64,000 bases of DNA from Cyanobacteria bacterium FACHB-502 (GCA_014695325.1 JACJNZ010000019.1:1-64000); one strand, 5' to 3'; shown: positions 35,735 to 44,195, counted from the stretch's first letter. Program-made: numbers and translations. The notes: a model not told the origin generated them from the letters alone.

Positions 35735-36070
35735 ATGATTAATCAAAATATTAAGATCATCCAGCTCACTGGAATTCTGGATGGAACGCAAGCAGATCAG
35801 CTCCGGAACGAAGTAAGCCAATGCCTGACTACAGGAGCAAGGTGCGTTTTGATCGATTTTCAAGATGTGACATTTATGGATAGTTCTGGTTTAGCAGCTT
35901 TGATTACAGCAGTTCGCTTAATTCACGATCAGGGCAAAAAACTTTATCTTTGCTCGGTCAATCAGCAGGTCAAGATGCTGCTCGAACTCACAAGCATGGA
36001 TCGAATTTTTCGCATCTTTGCAGATCAGGAAGAGTTTTTGACTCAGGCTAAAGATGAGCCTTCCAGCTAA
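35735..36070 (+). CDS. STAS-domain anti-sigma factor antagonist-like protein
   Basis: This 111-residue protein is a single STAS domain. After strands at NIKIIQLTGILDG, the phosphorylation loop reads VTFMDSSGLAALITAV, with Ser50 or Ser51 as the expected target of an anti-sigma kinase. An open frame upstream to 35669 adds residues outside the domain; the ATG at 35735 starts it correctly. It converges with a receiver-PP2C phosphatase gene, the class of enzyme that dephosphorylates STAS proteins. The two could form a partner-switching pair, as with RsbV and RsbU, but no RsbW-like kinase gene is nearby. Confidence 0.88.
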   Translation: MINQNIKIIQLTGILDGTQADQLRNEVSQCLTTGARCVLIDFQDVTFMDSSGLAALITAVRLIHDQGKKLYLCSVNQQVKMLLELTSMDRIFRIFADQEEFLTQAKDEPSS

Positions 36071-36101
36071 AAATATTAGCTAAAATCACTGTCTGAAATT
36101 A

Positions 36102-37226
36102 CTAGCTAAAATCAGCTCGGACAAGCGCGAGATCATCGCTTAAAGAACGCCCCTGAAACTGCTTAAATAGGCGATTGAGAACCTGCTCCAAATTGGTTTG
36201 CTGTCCAGCATCAATTAATAGCTGAATAAAGCTTTCCAGCCCCCACTGATTACTGGCGTGCTGCACCTCATAGGCTCCATCGCTGTAGAGATAAAGGACG
36301 CTATTCGCAGGAATTGTTGTGACCTTGCAGTTGACTTGAAATTGCTCAATCATACCGATCGGAAAATTAGGTGTTCGCAACAGTTGAGTCATGGTAGACA
36401 GGGCATCACTCGTGAGCAATACGGCAGGTGGATGTCCAGCACTGGCATAAGTGAGCTGTCGAGAACTGGGCTGATAAACGCCGTACCAGATCGTGAAAAA
36501 TTTCTGGTTCTGGCTATGCATTTGAAACGCCTGATTTAGAGCAGTCAAAACGGCTTCGGGATGACGAAAATCGACTTCGGGTAGAGACTGCGATCGCAGC
36601 AAGTTGAGCAGAATCACCGATGGCAAAGCCGCCCCCAGCCCGTGTCCCGACACATCGAGCAAATACAGCACCAGATGGTTGTCATCCAGCCAGAAGTAAT
36701 CAAAGCAATCGCCACCAAGCTGACTGGAAGGAATAAATCGAGCGTCAATAGAGACTTTGCCCTGCACCGGAGCAGGTAGGAGCGATCGAACATAGGCAGC
36801 CGCTTCGCTCAGCTCATCTTCAAGGCGCTGTTTTTGGGTTTGTAAATCTTGATTGAGCTGATACAGCCGCAGCCCAGCCCCAACCCTTGCTTTTAGCTCA
36901 CCAAAATCAACTGGCTTTGACAGAAAATCGTCCGCTCCATTATTCAATCCCTGAATTCGATCTTCGATCGCCATTCTTGAGGTAAAAAGAATAAAAAAAG
37001 TTGTTGTTAAACGAGGTTCTGCCTTGATTTGACGGCAAACTTCTAGACCGTCCATCGCTGGCATATTCCAGTCGCAAATAATCAGGGCAGGCTGAAACTG
37101 TTTTGCCTGTTCGATGCCTTCCTGGCCATTGGCGGCAGTCATCACCTCATGCCCATCATGCTGTAGCAGTTTTTTGACGGTCAAACAGATTAACGGATCG
37201 TCATCAATTACCAGAATCTTAAACAT
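36102..37226 (-). CDS. Response regulator with PP2C/SpoIIE phosphatase output
   Basis: This 374-residue cytoplasmic protein has an N-terminal receiver domain with phospho-acceptor Asp52 and conserved DDD at 8-10. A helical linker (LNQDLQTQKQRLEDELSEAA) follows, then a SpoIIE-type serine/threonine phosphatase domain. Metal-binding acidic residues are visible in QLGGDCFDYF, LLDVSGHGLGAAL, LYSDGAYE and SDDLALV. Receiver phosphorylation would control dephosphorylation of a STAS protein, and the convergent STAS gene 31 bases away is the obvious candidate. It lies downstream of the receiver-Hpt gene on the same strand, with about 30 bases between, so they may be co-transcribed. Confidence 0.92.
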   Translation of the reverse strand: MFKILVIDDDPLICLTVKKLLQHDGHEVMTAANGQEGIEQAKQFQPALIICDWNMPAMDGLEVCRQIKAEPRLTTTFFILFTSRMAIEDRIQGLNNGADDFLSKPVDFGELKARVGAGLRLYQLNQDLQTQKQRLEDELSEAAAYVRSLLPAPVQGKVSIDARFIPSSQLGGDCFDYFWLDDNHLVLYLLDVSGHGLGAALPSVILLNLLRSQSLPEVDFRHPEAVLTALNQAFQMHSQNQKFFTIWYGVYQPSSRQLTYASAGHPPAVLLTSDALSTMTQLLRTPNFPIGMIEQFQVNCKVTTIPANSVLYLYSDGAYEVQHASNQWGLESFIQLLIDAGQQTNLEQVLNRLFKQFQGRSLSDDLALVRADFS

Positions 37227-37258
37227 GAATTCGGAAACGAAAGAGAGTATAAATCTGT

Positions 37259-38101
37259 TTAACTTAGTGCATTTTTAAACTGAGCTAGATACTCCTGAAT
37301 ATGATTCAGCGAAGATTCAATTTCGGCTAACAAAGACTCGATCGATTTAAACTGCTGTTGGCCAGCCTGTTGCTCTAGTTCTGCCGCAGCCGATTGGATT
37401 GATTTTGCTCCAATATTAGCACTCGACCCGTTCAAATGATGAGCGGCTTGCTCTGCCAGACGATAGTTTTGCCGATCGATCGCCTGCCGCAAAGTCGTTA
37501 AATGGTCGTGACTGTCCTTCAGAAAAACGTGCAGCAACTCAAGCTCAAACTCTGGAGAGTTATCAGAGAGCTGATGCAGGTAGTGTAGGTCAAGATATGC
37601 CTCCAGCGACAGGGAAACTGCCTTTTGATCCGTTTGAGGAACTTCTGTGGATGGGTTAGAGCCTGGTTGCTCTGGCAATTTAAGTTGTTGCATCCATTGT
37701 TTCAGAACAGCTTCCAGCATCACACGTTGAATTGGCTTCTGAAGATAGTCATTCATGCCTGCGGCGATCGCCCGTTCCTGGTCACGCGGCAAATTGCTGG
37801 CAGTCATGGCGATGATGATTGCTGGCTGAGAATGGGTTAACGCTGTACCACCCGATAATGGGGGACTGGATAAAGCAATCTGCTCGTGCTGCCGGATGGC
37901 GATCGTCGCTTCAAATCCATCCATACCGGGCAGTTGACAGTCCATCAAAATCATGTCGTATTGCTTCTGGGCAGTTTTCTGAACCGCAGAGCGACCGTCT
38001 GCCGCAATTTCGACTATATAGCCCAATGATCTTAGCTGTTGGCTGATAATTTTTTGATTTGTAAGATTGTCTTCTACCAGCAAAATCAATTGGGATGACA
38101 C
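37259..38101 (-). CDS. Receiver-Hpt phosphorelay protein
   Basis: This 280-residue protein joins a receiver domain (Asp54, Lys122) to a C-terminal histidine phosphotransfer domain with His221 in AAHHLNGSSANIGA. The lysine usual after that motif's Leu is Asn224 here. The receiver has an insert of about 15 residues before MTAS. Such pairs are typical of the C-terminal end of hybrid histidine kinases. The frame is open for 34 more codons upstream of the GTG start and reads as a Ser/Gln-rich linker, so it may be a detached tail of such a kinase. It precedes the receiver-phosphatase gene and could pass phosphate to it. Confidence 0.85.
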   Translation of the reverse strand: MSSQLILLVEDNLTNQKIISQQLRSLGYIVEIAADGRSAVQKTAQKQYDMILMDCQLPGMDGFEATIAIRQHEQIALSSPPLSGGTALTHSQPAIIIAMTASNLPRDQERAIAAGMNDYLQKPIQRVMLEAVLKQWMQQLKLPEQPGSNPSTEVPQTDQKAVSLSLEAYLDLHYLHQLSDNSPEFELELLHVFLKDSHDHLTTLRQAIDRQNYRLAEQAAHHLNGSSANIGAKSIQSAAAELEQQAGQQQFKSIESLLAEIESSLNHIQEYLAQFKNALS

Positions 38102-38207
38102 TTCTAATGAACTCCGGGATTGGAGAATTTGTGAGATTAATTTCTGAGATGGAAGCGTTGAGGGTTCGCTTTGCTTTTCCTCGTTTTGCTCTGTTTGAAT
38201 AATCTAA

Positions 38208-38366
38208 CTAATCTTCCAGGAACCAGGCAGCCAACAGCAACCCGATCGCCACACTAAACCAGAACGGTAAACGCAGCGAAAACAGAAATTCCACTGGGAA
38301 ATAGACTGCTTTTTCAGTAAAGAAAACAGTGAGAATCAGCACCATTCCTAACAGAACAATTGGCAT
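38208..38366 (-). CDS. 52-residue small membrane protein
   Basis: This protein is too short for most gene callers. It begins MPIVLLGMVLILTVFF, continues TEKAVYFPVEFLFSLRLPFW and ends FSVAIGLLLAAWFLED, giving two membrane helices around a short conserved-looking loop. Its ATG lies five bases after the stop of the CPXCG protein gene on the same strand, so the two are almost certainly co-transcribed. The composition is clearly that of a real membrane protein and not of random sequence. I do not know its function. Confidence 0.65.
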   Translation of the reverse strand: MPIVLLGMVLILTVFFTEKAVYFPVEFLFSLRLPFWFSVAIGLLLAAWFLED

Positions 38367-38371
38367 TACGG

Positions 38372-38560
38372 CTACCCCTCGTATTCAGTGTCGATCGCAA
38401 TCTCCAGCGTGTCTTCGTCGATCGTGATATACAAGATGTTCGGACGACAGCATACCTGACAATCCTCCACGTAGGACTGAGTAGACCCCGCACTGAAATC
38501 GATAAACGTCAGGCTTGGTTCTCCACAATAGGCACAGACATATTCTGCGGTGTTTTGCAT
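38372..38560 (-). CDS. CPXCG-motif cysteine-rich protein
   Basis: This 62-residue protein has a pair of Cys motifs, CAYCGEPS near the N-terminus and CQVCCRPN 26 residues later, separated by a beta-like region. The rest is acidic (TIDEDTLEIAIDTEYEG). This matches the small CPXCG family, thought to bind one zinc; its function is unknown. Its start lies inside the last codons of the methyltransferase gene (52-base overlap), and the 52-residue membrane gene follows five bases after its stop, so the three form a tight operon. Confidence 0.82.
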   Translation of the reverse strand: MQNTAEYVCAYCGEPSLTFIDFSAGSTQSYVEDCQVCCRPNILYITIDEDTLEIAIDTEYEG

Positions 38561-39234
38561 TCGTTTTTCTCCTGATCATCTTGCTTTTTAAGTGCCTGAA
38601 TCCGCTGCAAGCTGCCGCCCGCCAGTAGAGTTTGCTGAGGATTTAAAAATCCTGCCGCTTCGAGTTCGCTGACCAGGTTTGTTTTTAGAAGCTCCCACGC
38701 CGTTTCGGTTTCAAACAGCCAGAAAAAGCCATAAAGCCCCGGCGTAAAAATCGGATTGGTCGGCTGATGAAAATCAATCAGGGTAAACACGCCGCCCGGC
38801 TTGAGAACGCGATGTACTTCTCGCAAAATCTGGCGGAGCTGATCAAGCTTCATTTCGTGCAGGGCTGCGCTGGTATGCACCAGGTCAAACTGTTCCGCCT
38901 CAAACGGCATCGCTTCTGCCCAGCCTTCGACAAACGCTGCTTCGGGTACATTTTTCTGCGATCGCTGAATCGACAGAGGTGAAGCATCCAGCCCGACCAC
39001 AGGGTTCGATGCGAAGCCCTTGCCCGATTGGGCTAATCGCCGCACGAGGTACCGAGTTGCCTGACCGCTGCCACAGCACAAATCGAGAATCTGCATTGCT
39101 GGATCGATCGACAGTCCTTCCAGTGCCAACTGCCGAAACCGTGCCTCTCCGCCCACCGTTAAAGCCGCCAGACGACTGATGCCATCGTACAGCCATTGAT
39201 AGCGATAGCTTAAATCTCGAAGAATCGTAGCCAT
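38509..39234 (-). CDS. Class I SAM-dependent methyltransferase
   Basis: This 241-residue enzyme has a Rossmann methyltransferase domain. Motif I is ILDLCCGSGQATRYL, an acidic ribose-binding residue follows in VVGLDASPLSI, and later motifs include FDLVHTSAALHEM and VLKPGGVFTLIDFHQP. The pattern resembles the UbiE/COQ5-like and related small-molecule methyltransferases, but the substrate is unknown. The last 20 residues (EKNECKTPQNMSVPIVENQA) lie beyond the fold and overlap the start of the CPXCG gene, indicating translational coupling. It is first in a three-gene operon. Confidence 0.88.
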   Translation of the reverse strand: MATILRDLSYRYQWLYDGISRLAALTVGGEARFRQLALEGLSIDPAMQILDLCCGSGQATRYLVRRLAQSGKGFASNPVVGLDASPLSIQRSQKNVPEAAFVEGWAEAMPFEAEQFDLVHTSAALHEMKLDQLRQILREVHRVLKPGGVFTLIDFHQPTNPIFTPGLYGFFWLFETETAWELLKTNLVSELEAAGFLNPQQTLLAGGSLQRIQALKKQDDQEKNECKTPQNMSVPIVENQA

Positions 39235-39310
39235 AGAGTCATCCGTAGGGAATTTGGAATTGCAGAACCTGGAACAGCGCGTTGGTTTGGAGGTTCTATC
39301 TGTAGTCTTG

Positions 39311-39378
39311 ACTCAGTCTTTGAGAGATTAAGTCACTGCTTGGCTCAGTCACTGCTTGATTAAGTCATTGAGAGATTA
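39311..39378. repeat. Imperfect direct repeats upstream of the methyltransferase gene
   Basis: TTGAGAGATTA appears near 39320 and again near 39368, and AGTCACTGCTTG appears twice between them, with AAGTCA copies interleaved. The 298-base gap 39235-39532 otherwise contains a pyrimidine-rich stretch with two imperfect copies of CCAATTC-type sequence close to the recombinase stop, and no gene. Confidence 0.6.
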
Positions 39379-39532
39379 GCGTTTATACTCCTCCTCTCAA
39401 TCTTGACACCAGGAGCAAGCGTCAGTACAACAAACCGATTGTCCCGTATAGACTCCCAATTCATTTCCAATCCCCAATTCCGAACCACAGATCATTCACC
39501 GCTCCCTTCCCATTCCAAATTCTGAACCCGAA

Positions 39533-40720
39533 TTACAGATTACGAATAATTCGCCGCTCTAGGGCAGCCTGAACCGCTTGCTGCTGATCTCGTCGGGTAA
39601 TCCAGCGATGATACGTGCGGTTATGGATTGCGACAGAGTGACCCATCATGCGGGCAGCCACTGTATCGGGAATCCCGAAATGAATCGTGCGAACTGCCCA
39701 GGCGTGGCGCAAATCGTAGGGCGAAAAGGGAATTTGATAGCGGCGAAACTGCGTGGCAACCTGCTGTCCGATGCGTTGAAGCGTGGTTTGATGCAGATCT
39801 AGATTGAGGGGCGGCAGCCGGACTTCGCGGAGATTAAAGCGATCGACCCATTCCGGGTAAAAGGGCCACACTTCATGGCTTCCGGTTTTGGTGGTGGGCA
39901 AAACTTCGATCGCGGCTTCGGCTTCGCCCTGGATCAGTGCACTGTAGTTGCAAAAGAAAACCTCGTGATTTCGCAGCCCGTAGGTCGCCATAACGCCATA
40001 GACAAATTGCCAGGTCGGGCTGGGAATCGTATCGAAAATCGCAATAATCTCTTCGTCTGACGGCAAGCGGCGCATCTGGGTTTTGCTGGGGCTATAGGTT
40101 CCCCACAGGGTTTTGAGGTCGATCGGCAGTTCCAAATGCAGAAATTGCGCCAGCGCGTTCAGAGCAGTACAGCAAACTTGCCGACTCCGGGCATTGGCGG
40201 GAATAGCTTGAATCGTGCTGTAAATTGCTTCGGTCAGGGTGAAATTGGGATGCGATCGAGTGGTGGCTTCCAGCTTTCGCAGATAGGGCGCGTAGGTTTT
40301 TTCCCAGGTGGTGCGGGTTGCGCCCGGATTGCTATCTTTTGCCAGATGCTCTAGAAAGTGCCGCTCGAACGCCTTCAGCTTTTCTGCCAGATCCATTTGA
40401 TGCAGCCGCTTTCCTCCAGCGACTGGTAAATGTTGCCGCCAGTCAAAGGTATTCTGGATAAGCTGTGCTGCAATGACTTTCACCTGCTGTTCTGCCTGCT
40501 TCAATCCGCTGGGCGTTGCCGGGAGATCAAGCGGAACTCTCTGCTGATGCGCCCGCAGGCGATCGCTTCCCGGACGGGGGGGCAGGGTTCCCCGCAGACA
40601 AAGCTTACTGCCGCGCCGCTCAATCTGAAGTCCCATACGAGCAGCCTTCAGACGTTGATTTGCCTGCTCGATGCGGGGATCGATCGAACTATCGGTGTCT
40701 TTCGATGACGAATCTGACAT
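39533..40720 (-). CDS. Tyrosine-type site-specific recombinase
   Basis: This 395-residue protein has an integrase-like catalytic domain in its C-terminal half. Arg is in YGLRNHE, the second block is YDLRHAWAVR (the usual HxxR His is Tyr), and His is in MMGHS. The nucleophile Tyr is in NRTYHRW. The N-terminal half contains a core-binding helical domain. No element-like neighbours, direct repeats or tRNA are present, so it looks like a chromosomal, possibly stably inherited recombinase. Its target site is unknown. It is divergent from hemH, with 235 bases between. Confidence 0.85.
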   Translation of the reverse strand: MSDSSSKDTDSSIDPRIEQANQRLKAARMGLQIERRGSKLCLRGTLPPRPGSDRLRAHQQRVPLDLPATPSGLKQAEQQVKVIAAQLIQNTFDWRQHLPVAGGKRLHQMDLAEKLKAFERHFLEHLAKDSNPGATRTTWEKTYAPYLRKLEATTRSHPNFTLTEAIYSTIQAIPANARSRQVCCTALNALAQFLHLELPIDLKTLWGTYSPSKTQMRRLPSDEEIIAIFDTIPSPTWQFVYGVMATYGLRNHEVFFCNYSALIQGEAEAAIEVLPTTKTGSHEVWPFYPEWVDRFNLREVRLPPLNLDLHQTTLQRIGQQVATQFRRYQIPFSPYDLRHAWAVRTIHFGIPDTVAARMMGHSVAIHNRTYHRWITRRDQQQAVQAALERRIIRNL

Positions 40721-40955
40721 CTTTTGTTAGGTTGCAGATAGACCGTGACTCATTTTTAATAAAAGGAAAGCTTACAATACACTGGTTAAGTAGAATGAGG
40801 GCATAGCAGGTGATGGCTTGCAGAGCCGATTGAGCGAGTAGTGAGGCAACGCTGGCGATTCTATTCAAGCAAAATCTCGATTGGAATTGAGCAGAGCGGC
40901 ACAAATTAGAAAAGATTATTGTTAAAATCAGTAACAAATATTAAGGGAAGGACGA

Positions 40956-42128
40956 GTGGCAGTTATGGGTCGTGTTGGCGTTCTACTACTCAATCTGGGC
41001 GGACCGGATCAGCTAGAGGATGTCCGTCCCTTTCTGTTTAACTTGTTTTCTGACCCAGAAATCATCCGTCTACCCTTTCCCTGGCTGCAAAAGCCGCTGG
41101 CGTGGCTGATTTCCTCGAGTCGTGCGAATAAATCGCAAGAAAACTACAAGCAAATCGGGGGTGGCTCTCCGCTGCGCCGCATTACCGAAGAACAGGCAGA
41201 CGCACTGCGCAATGCGCTGAAAGAAAAAGGGGAAGACGCTCAGATTTACATCGGAATGCGCTACTGGCATCCCTTCACCGAAGAAGCTGTGGCTCGAATT
41301 AAGCGCGATGGTATTGATCGCCTCGTGATTCTGCCTCTGTATCCGCAGTTTTCGATCAGCACGAGCGGGTCAAGCTTCCGCCTGCTAGAGCAGCTCTGGC
41401 AAGAAGACCCTGCGCTGCACGGGATCGATTACACAGTGATTGCGTCCTGGTATAAGCGATCGGGCTACCTGAAAGCAATGGCAGACCTGATCGCTAAAGA
41501 GCTAGACCAGCTCGAAAACCCGGATCAGGCCCATATTTTCTTCAGCGCCCACGGGGTTCCAGTGAGCTATGTGGAAGAGGCAGGCGATCCCTACCAGCAG
41601 GAAATCGAAGAATGCGTTGAGCTAATTATGCGAACGCTGAATCGCTCGAATCCCCATACGCTGGCGTATCAGAGCCGGGTGGGTCCGGTGGAATGGCTGA
41701 AGCCCTATACCGAAGAGGCGATCGGAGATCTGGCAAAGCAGGGCGTTGAGGATTTGCTGGTTGTACCCATCAGCTTTGTCTCAGAGCATATCGAAACCCT
41801 GCAAGAAATCGACATTGAATATCGCGAAGTCGCCGAGGAAGCCGGAATCGAGCACTTCCATCGCGTGCCTGCCCTCAATACCCATCCCATCTTTATTGAC
41901 GACTTGGCAGATCTGGTGATTTCTGCGATGAATTCGCCCAGTTTAAAGCTGGCAGAAGTCACCCAGATGAAGAAAAGGGTGAAGATGTACCCGCAGGAAC
42001 GCTGGGAATGGGGCATGACCACCACCGCAGAAGTCTGGAACGGACGAATTGCCATGCTGGGCTTTTTGGCACTGCTGATCGAGCTAATTAGCGGTCACGG
42101 TCCACTGCACTTTGTGGGTTTGCTGTAA
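40956..42128 (+). CDS. hemH: Ferrochelatase with C-terminal chlorophyll-binding-like helix
   Basis: This enzyme inserts Fe2+ into protoporphyrin IX to make heme. The catalytic domain starts [20 protein letters not shown] and has the active-site His199 in [13 protein letters not shown]. After residue 340 comes a linker and a single membrane helix with [12 protein letters not shown] (from Glu359), the chlorophyll a/b-binding or HLIP motif known in cyanobacterial and plastid ferrochelatases. That anchors it in the thylakoid and marks the phototroph lineage. The start is GTG at 40956, with an ATG three codons later; a purine-rich GGGAAGG lies before both. The last codons overlap a 17-bp repeat. 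Confidence 0.95.
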   Translation: MAVMGRVGVLLLNLGGPDQLEDVRPFLFNLFSDPEIIRLPFPWLQKPLAWLISSSRANKSQENYKQIGGGSPLRRITEEQADALRNALKEKGEDAQIYIGMRYWHPFTEEAVARIKRDGIDRLVILPLYPQFSISTSGSSFRLLEQLWQEDPALHGIDYTVIASWYKRSGYLKAMADLIAKELDQLENPDQAHIFFSAHGVPVSYVEEAGDPYQQEIEECVELIMRTLNRSNPHTLAYQSRVGPVEWLKPYTEEAIGDLAKQGVEDLLVVPISFVSEHIETLQEIDIEYREVAEEAGIEHFHRVPALNTHPIFIDDLADLVISAMNSPSLKLAEVTQMKKRVKMYPQERWEWGMTTTAEVWNGRIAMLGFLALLIELISGHGPLHFVGLL

Positions 42129-42169
42129 GGAGTTATTTGCTGTTAGGGATTATTTGCTGTCAGGGATTG
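42119..42169 (+). repeat. Three 17-bp tandem units seeded from the hemH stop
   Basis: TTTGCTGTAAGGAGTTA, TTTGCTGTTAGGGATTA and TTTGCTGTCAGGGATTG lie head to tail. The first unit contains the last sense codons and TAA of hemH, so the copies appear to have arisen by duplication of the gene end. The copies lie in the gap before the convergent cdsA. Confidence 0.85.
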
Positions 42170-42334
42170 GTTAAAGAGTCTCCAATGTCTCTTAACCGGA
42201 GCTGCGGGCGAAACGATCGGATGAGTGAGGGATATCGGTTGAAGTCCGATCGCGCCTGAGGAAATCGGAAATAGCTCATCGCCAATCCAGATCATCGCCA
42301 ACCCCTCTCCTTATCCCCTTACCTCCTCACTCCT

Positions 42335-43213
42335 CTACCCCGGCAACAGCGGCAGCAGCAGCGTTACAAAGTAATAAACCAGCGGTGCGGTAAAAACATA
42401 GCTATCGGCACGATCGAGAATTCCGCCATGTCCGGGAATAAGCTGCCCTGAATCTTTGACGCCCGCGTCGCGTTTCATCATTGATTCGGTTAAGTCACCA
42501 AGCAAGCTGGCGATGCCGATCATTAATCCTAATGCCATGCCGCTGAGGGGTGAACCTGCCCAGCCGAGATACCATGCGCCGATCGTCGCAACGGCCACAC
42601 TTGCCAGCACTCCGAACACTGCCCCTTCAACCGTCTTTTTGGGGCTGATATCGGTGAGGCGGGTTTTACCGAAGGTTTTGCCAAACACGTACGCGCCAAT
42701 ATCGGCTGCCCAGATGCAGAGAAAGGTGAGCAGCGTGGCGGTGAGCCCAACGGGAAGGTCTTGCAAGTGGGGCAGAGGAAAGGGAGGCCAGTAGCCGCTC
42801 AAGGGTAAGTTGCTGACTTCTGCACTGCCCAGTGCCCGCAATCGCACCCAATAGCTAGGCAGGTAGCCGCCATAAAACAAGCCTAGAATCGAAGCGGAAA
42901 TATCAGCGATCGTGGCAAATTTGGGCTGAAACAGCAGATAAAAGCAGATAAACGTTCCAGCAACAGGCATCACGGCATCAGCAAGCGGCGAGGAAAGGGT
43001 GGCAGTTACCAGCAGAATTTGACTGACGACGAGCGTAGTTTTTGCGGCAGGCGCAATGCCTTTGGCGCGGGTTAGCTCAAAATACTCTAGCTGCCCCAAA
43101 TAGACGATAATGCCGAAGCCAAGGGTAAAGTACCAGCCTCCCAGCAGCGTCATCCCCAACGCCAGGACGATCGCCACAATTGCACTGAGAATACGCGGTA
43201 GCGGTATGGGCAT
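42335..43213 (-). CDS. cdsA: Phosphatidate cytidylyltransferase
   Basis: This polytopic membrane enzyme makes CDP-diacylglycerol from phosphatidate and CTP, the branch-point of phospholipid synthesis. The family signature near the C-terminus is clear: GDLTESMMKRDAGVKDSGQL, then IPGHGGILDRADSYVFTAPL, with the catalytic acidic and His residues. Eight or so hydrophobic helices precede it. I use ATG at 43213, giving 292 residues; a TTG four codons earlier is possible. It converges with hemH and is downstream of a stretch of 12-bp repeats. Confidence 0.93.
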   Translation of the reverse strand: MPIPLPRILSAIVAIVLALGMTLLGGWYFTLGFGIIVYLGQLEYFELTRAKGIAPAAKTTLVVSQILLVTATLSSPLADAVMPVAGTFICFYLLFQPKFATIADISASILGLFYGGYLPSYWVRLRALGSAEVSNLPLSGYWPPFPLPHLQDLPVGLTATLLTFLCIWAADIGAYVFGKTFGKTRLTDISPKKTVEGAVFGVLASVAVATIGAWYLGWAGSPLSGMALGLMIGIASLLGDLTESMMKRDAGVKDSGQLIPGHGGILDRADSYVFTAPLVYYFVTLLLPLLPG

Positions 43214-43234
43214 AGTTTGACTCAAGACTTAGTT

Positions 43235-43290
43235 GCCTGAATGTTGGCCTGAATGTTGGCTGAATATTGCCTGAATGTGGCCTGAACAGT
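43235..43290. repeat. 12-bp degenerate tandem repeat upstream of cdsA
   Basis: GCCTGAATGTTG occurs twice, followed by degraded copies GCTGAATATT, GCCTGAATGTG and GCCTGAACAGT, about five in total. It lies 22 bases before the chosen cdsA start. The rest of the 309-base gap 43214-43522 shows nothing coding. Confidence 0.8.
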
Positions 43291-43522
43291 GAAGAGATAG
43301 CTTGACGAATGACGGCATAAAGTTCAGTTTCAGCACTACTCTGCCACAGATTTCAGTTCTACAGGAGAATTGACCGAACCGAGAACAAAATTGAACACCG
43401 TAGCATCCTTCCCACACCTGCTATCCACAAAAACGCAGCTAAACGCGATCGATTCAGGCTGAGAAGAGATTTGAGCAAAGGGAATTTGAGCCTGATCGGG
43501 CGAGGTCCAGCCGCAATTCCTC

Positions 43523-44125
43523 TTAGTCTACCTTTTCACCGCTCAGCACAAAAATGGGATCGACGGCGGCAAAGAGCTGATGGTTTCCGCGTGTTTCGAG
43601 CCGATTGACCGCCGATTGCACCACTTCAATATTGCGGGCACGCAGTTCTGCTAATCCTTCAGAAATGGCATACAGGCTTTCAAAATTGTTTGCCGTTGCC
43701 ACGATGCGACCCTGAGGCAAAAGCCGCTGCCACACTGCCTGCAAAATGGTTTTAATCGGACGCCCCCCCTCTAGACACACGCAGTCAGGCGCGTCACTTA
43801 AGTTCTGCAAGCAGTCGGGCGCACTGCCTTCGATCACTTCCACATTGCTAACGCCAAAGCGATCGCAGTTTCGCCGAATCAGGCTTGCCACTTCCTCATC
43901 TCGCTCGATCGCCACAATGCGCCCCTGTGGGCAGAGCAGCCCTGCCTCAACCGGAATCGTTCCCGTACCCGCACCAATATCCCACAGGATTGAATTTGCC
44001 TTGAGCCGCAGCGAAGAAATTAGCAGCACCCGCACTTCCCGTTTGGTGAGCGGAATACCGGGCAGTTGCTCGAAGAGGGCATCGGGAATACCGGGAGTCA
44101 CATAAGACCAGAGCGGAGAAGGCAT
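43523..44125 (-). CDS. cbiT: Precorrin-6Y/7 methyltransferase subunit CbiT
   Basis: This 200-residue cobalamin-pathway enzyme methylates C15 and decarboxylates the acetate side chain of a corrin precursor. The pattern YVTPGIPDALFEQLPGIPLTK is the CbiT N-terminus, followed by the SAM-binding motif LWDIGAGTGTIPVEAGL and IVAIERDEEVASLIRRN. The rest of the family fold is present. I choose ATG at 44125; a TTG six bases earlier is possible. No other cobalamin gene is next to it, so it is a scattered pathway gene. Confidence 0.9.
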   Translation of the reverse strand: MPSPLWSYVTPGIPDALFEQLPGIPLTKREVRVLLISSLRLKANSILWDIGAGTGTIPVEAGLLCPQGRIVAIERDEEVASLIRRNCDRFGVSNVEVIEGSAPDCLQNLSDAPDCVCLEGGRPIKTILQAVWQRLLPQGRIVATANNFESLYAISEGLAELRARNIEVVQSAVNRLETRGNHQLFAAVDPIFVLSGEKVD

Positions 44126-44195
44126 GGGCAAAGGAAGGGGGAGATAGAGGGATCAGGGGGTGGGGGAGTAGAGGAGTAAAGGAGGGGGTAGTTTG
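44126..44195. repeat. Purine-rich spacer upstream of cbiT
   Basis: The plus strand here is G/A-rich (AGGAAGGGGGAGATAGAGGG, then GGGGGTGGGGGAGTAGAGGA). It belongs by composition to the purine spacer family seen near 12431, 27880 and 58405. Confidence 0.5.

Noticed and set aside
39533-40720. Integrated element around the tyrosine recombinase
   Set aside because: Neighbours are core genes and I found no flanking direct repeats, tRNA or cargo.
42027-42128. Separate high-light-inducible protein gene at the end of hemH
   Set aside because: The chlorophyll-binding-like helix is in frame with ferrochelatase and has no start of its own; the fusion is known in cyanobacteria.
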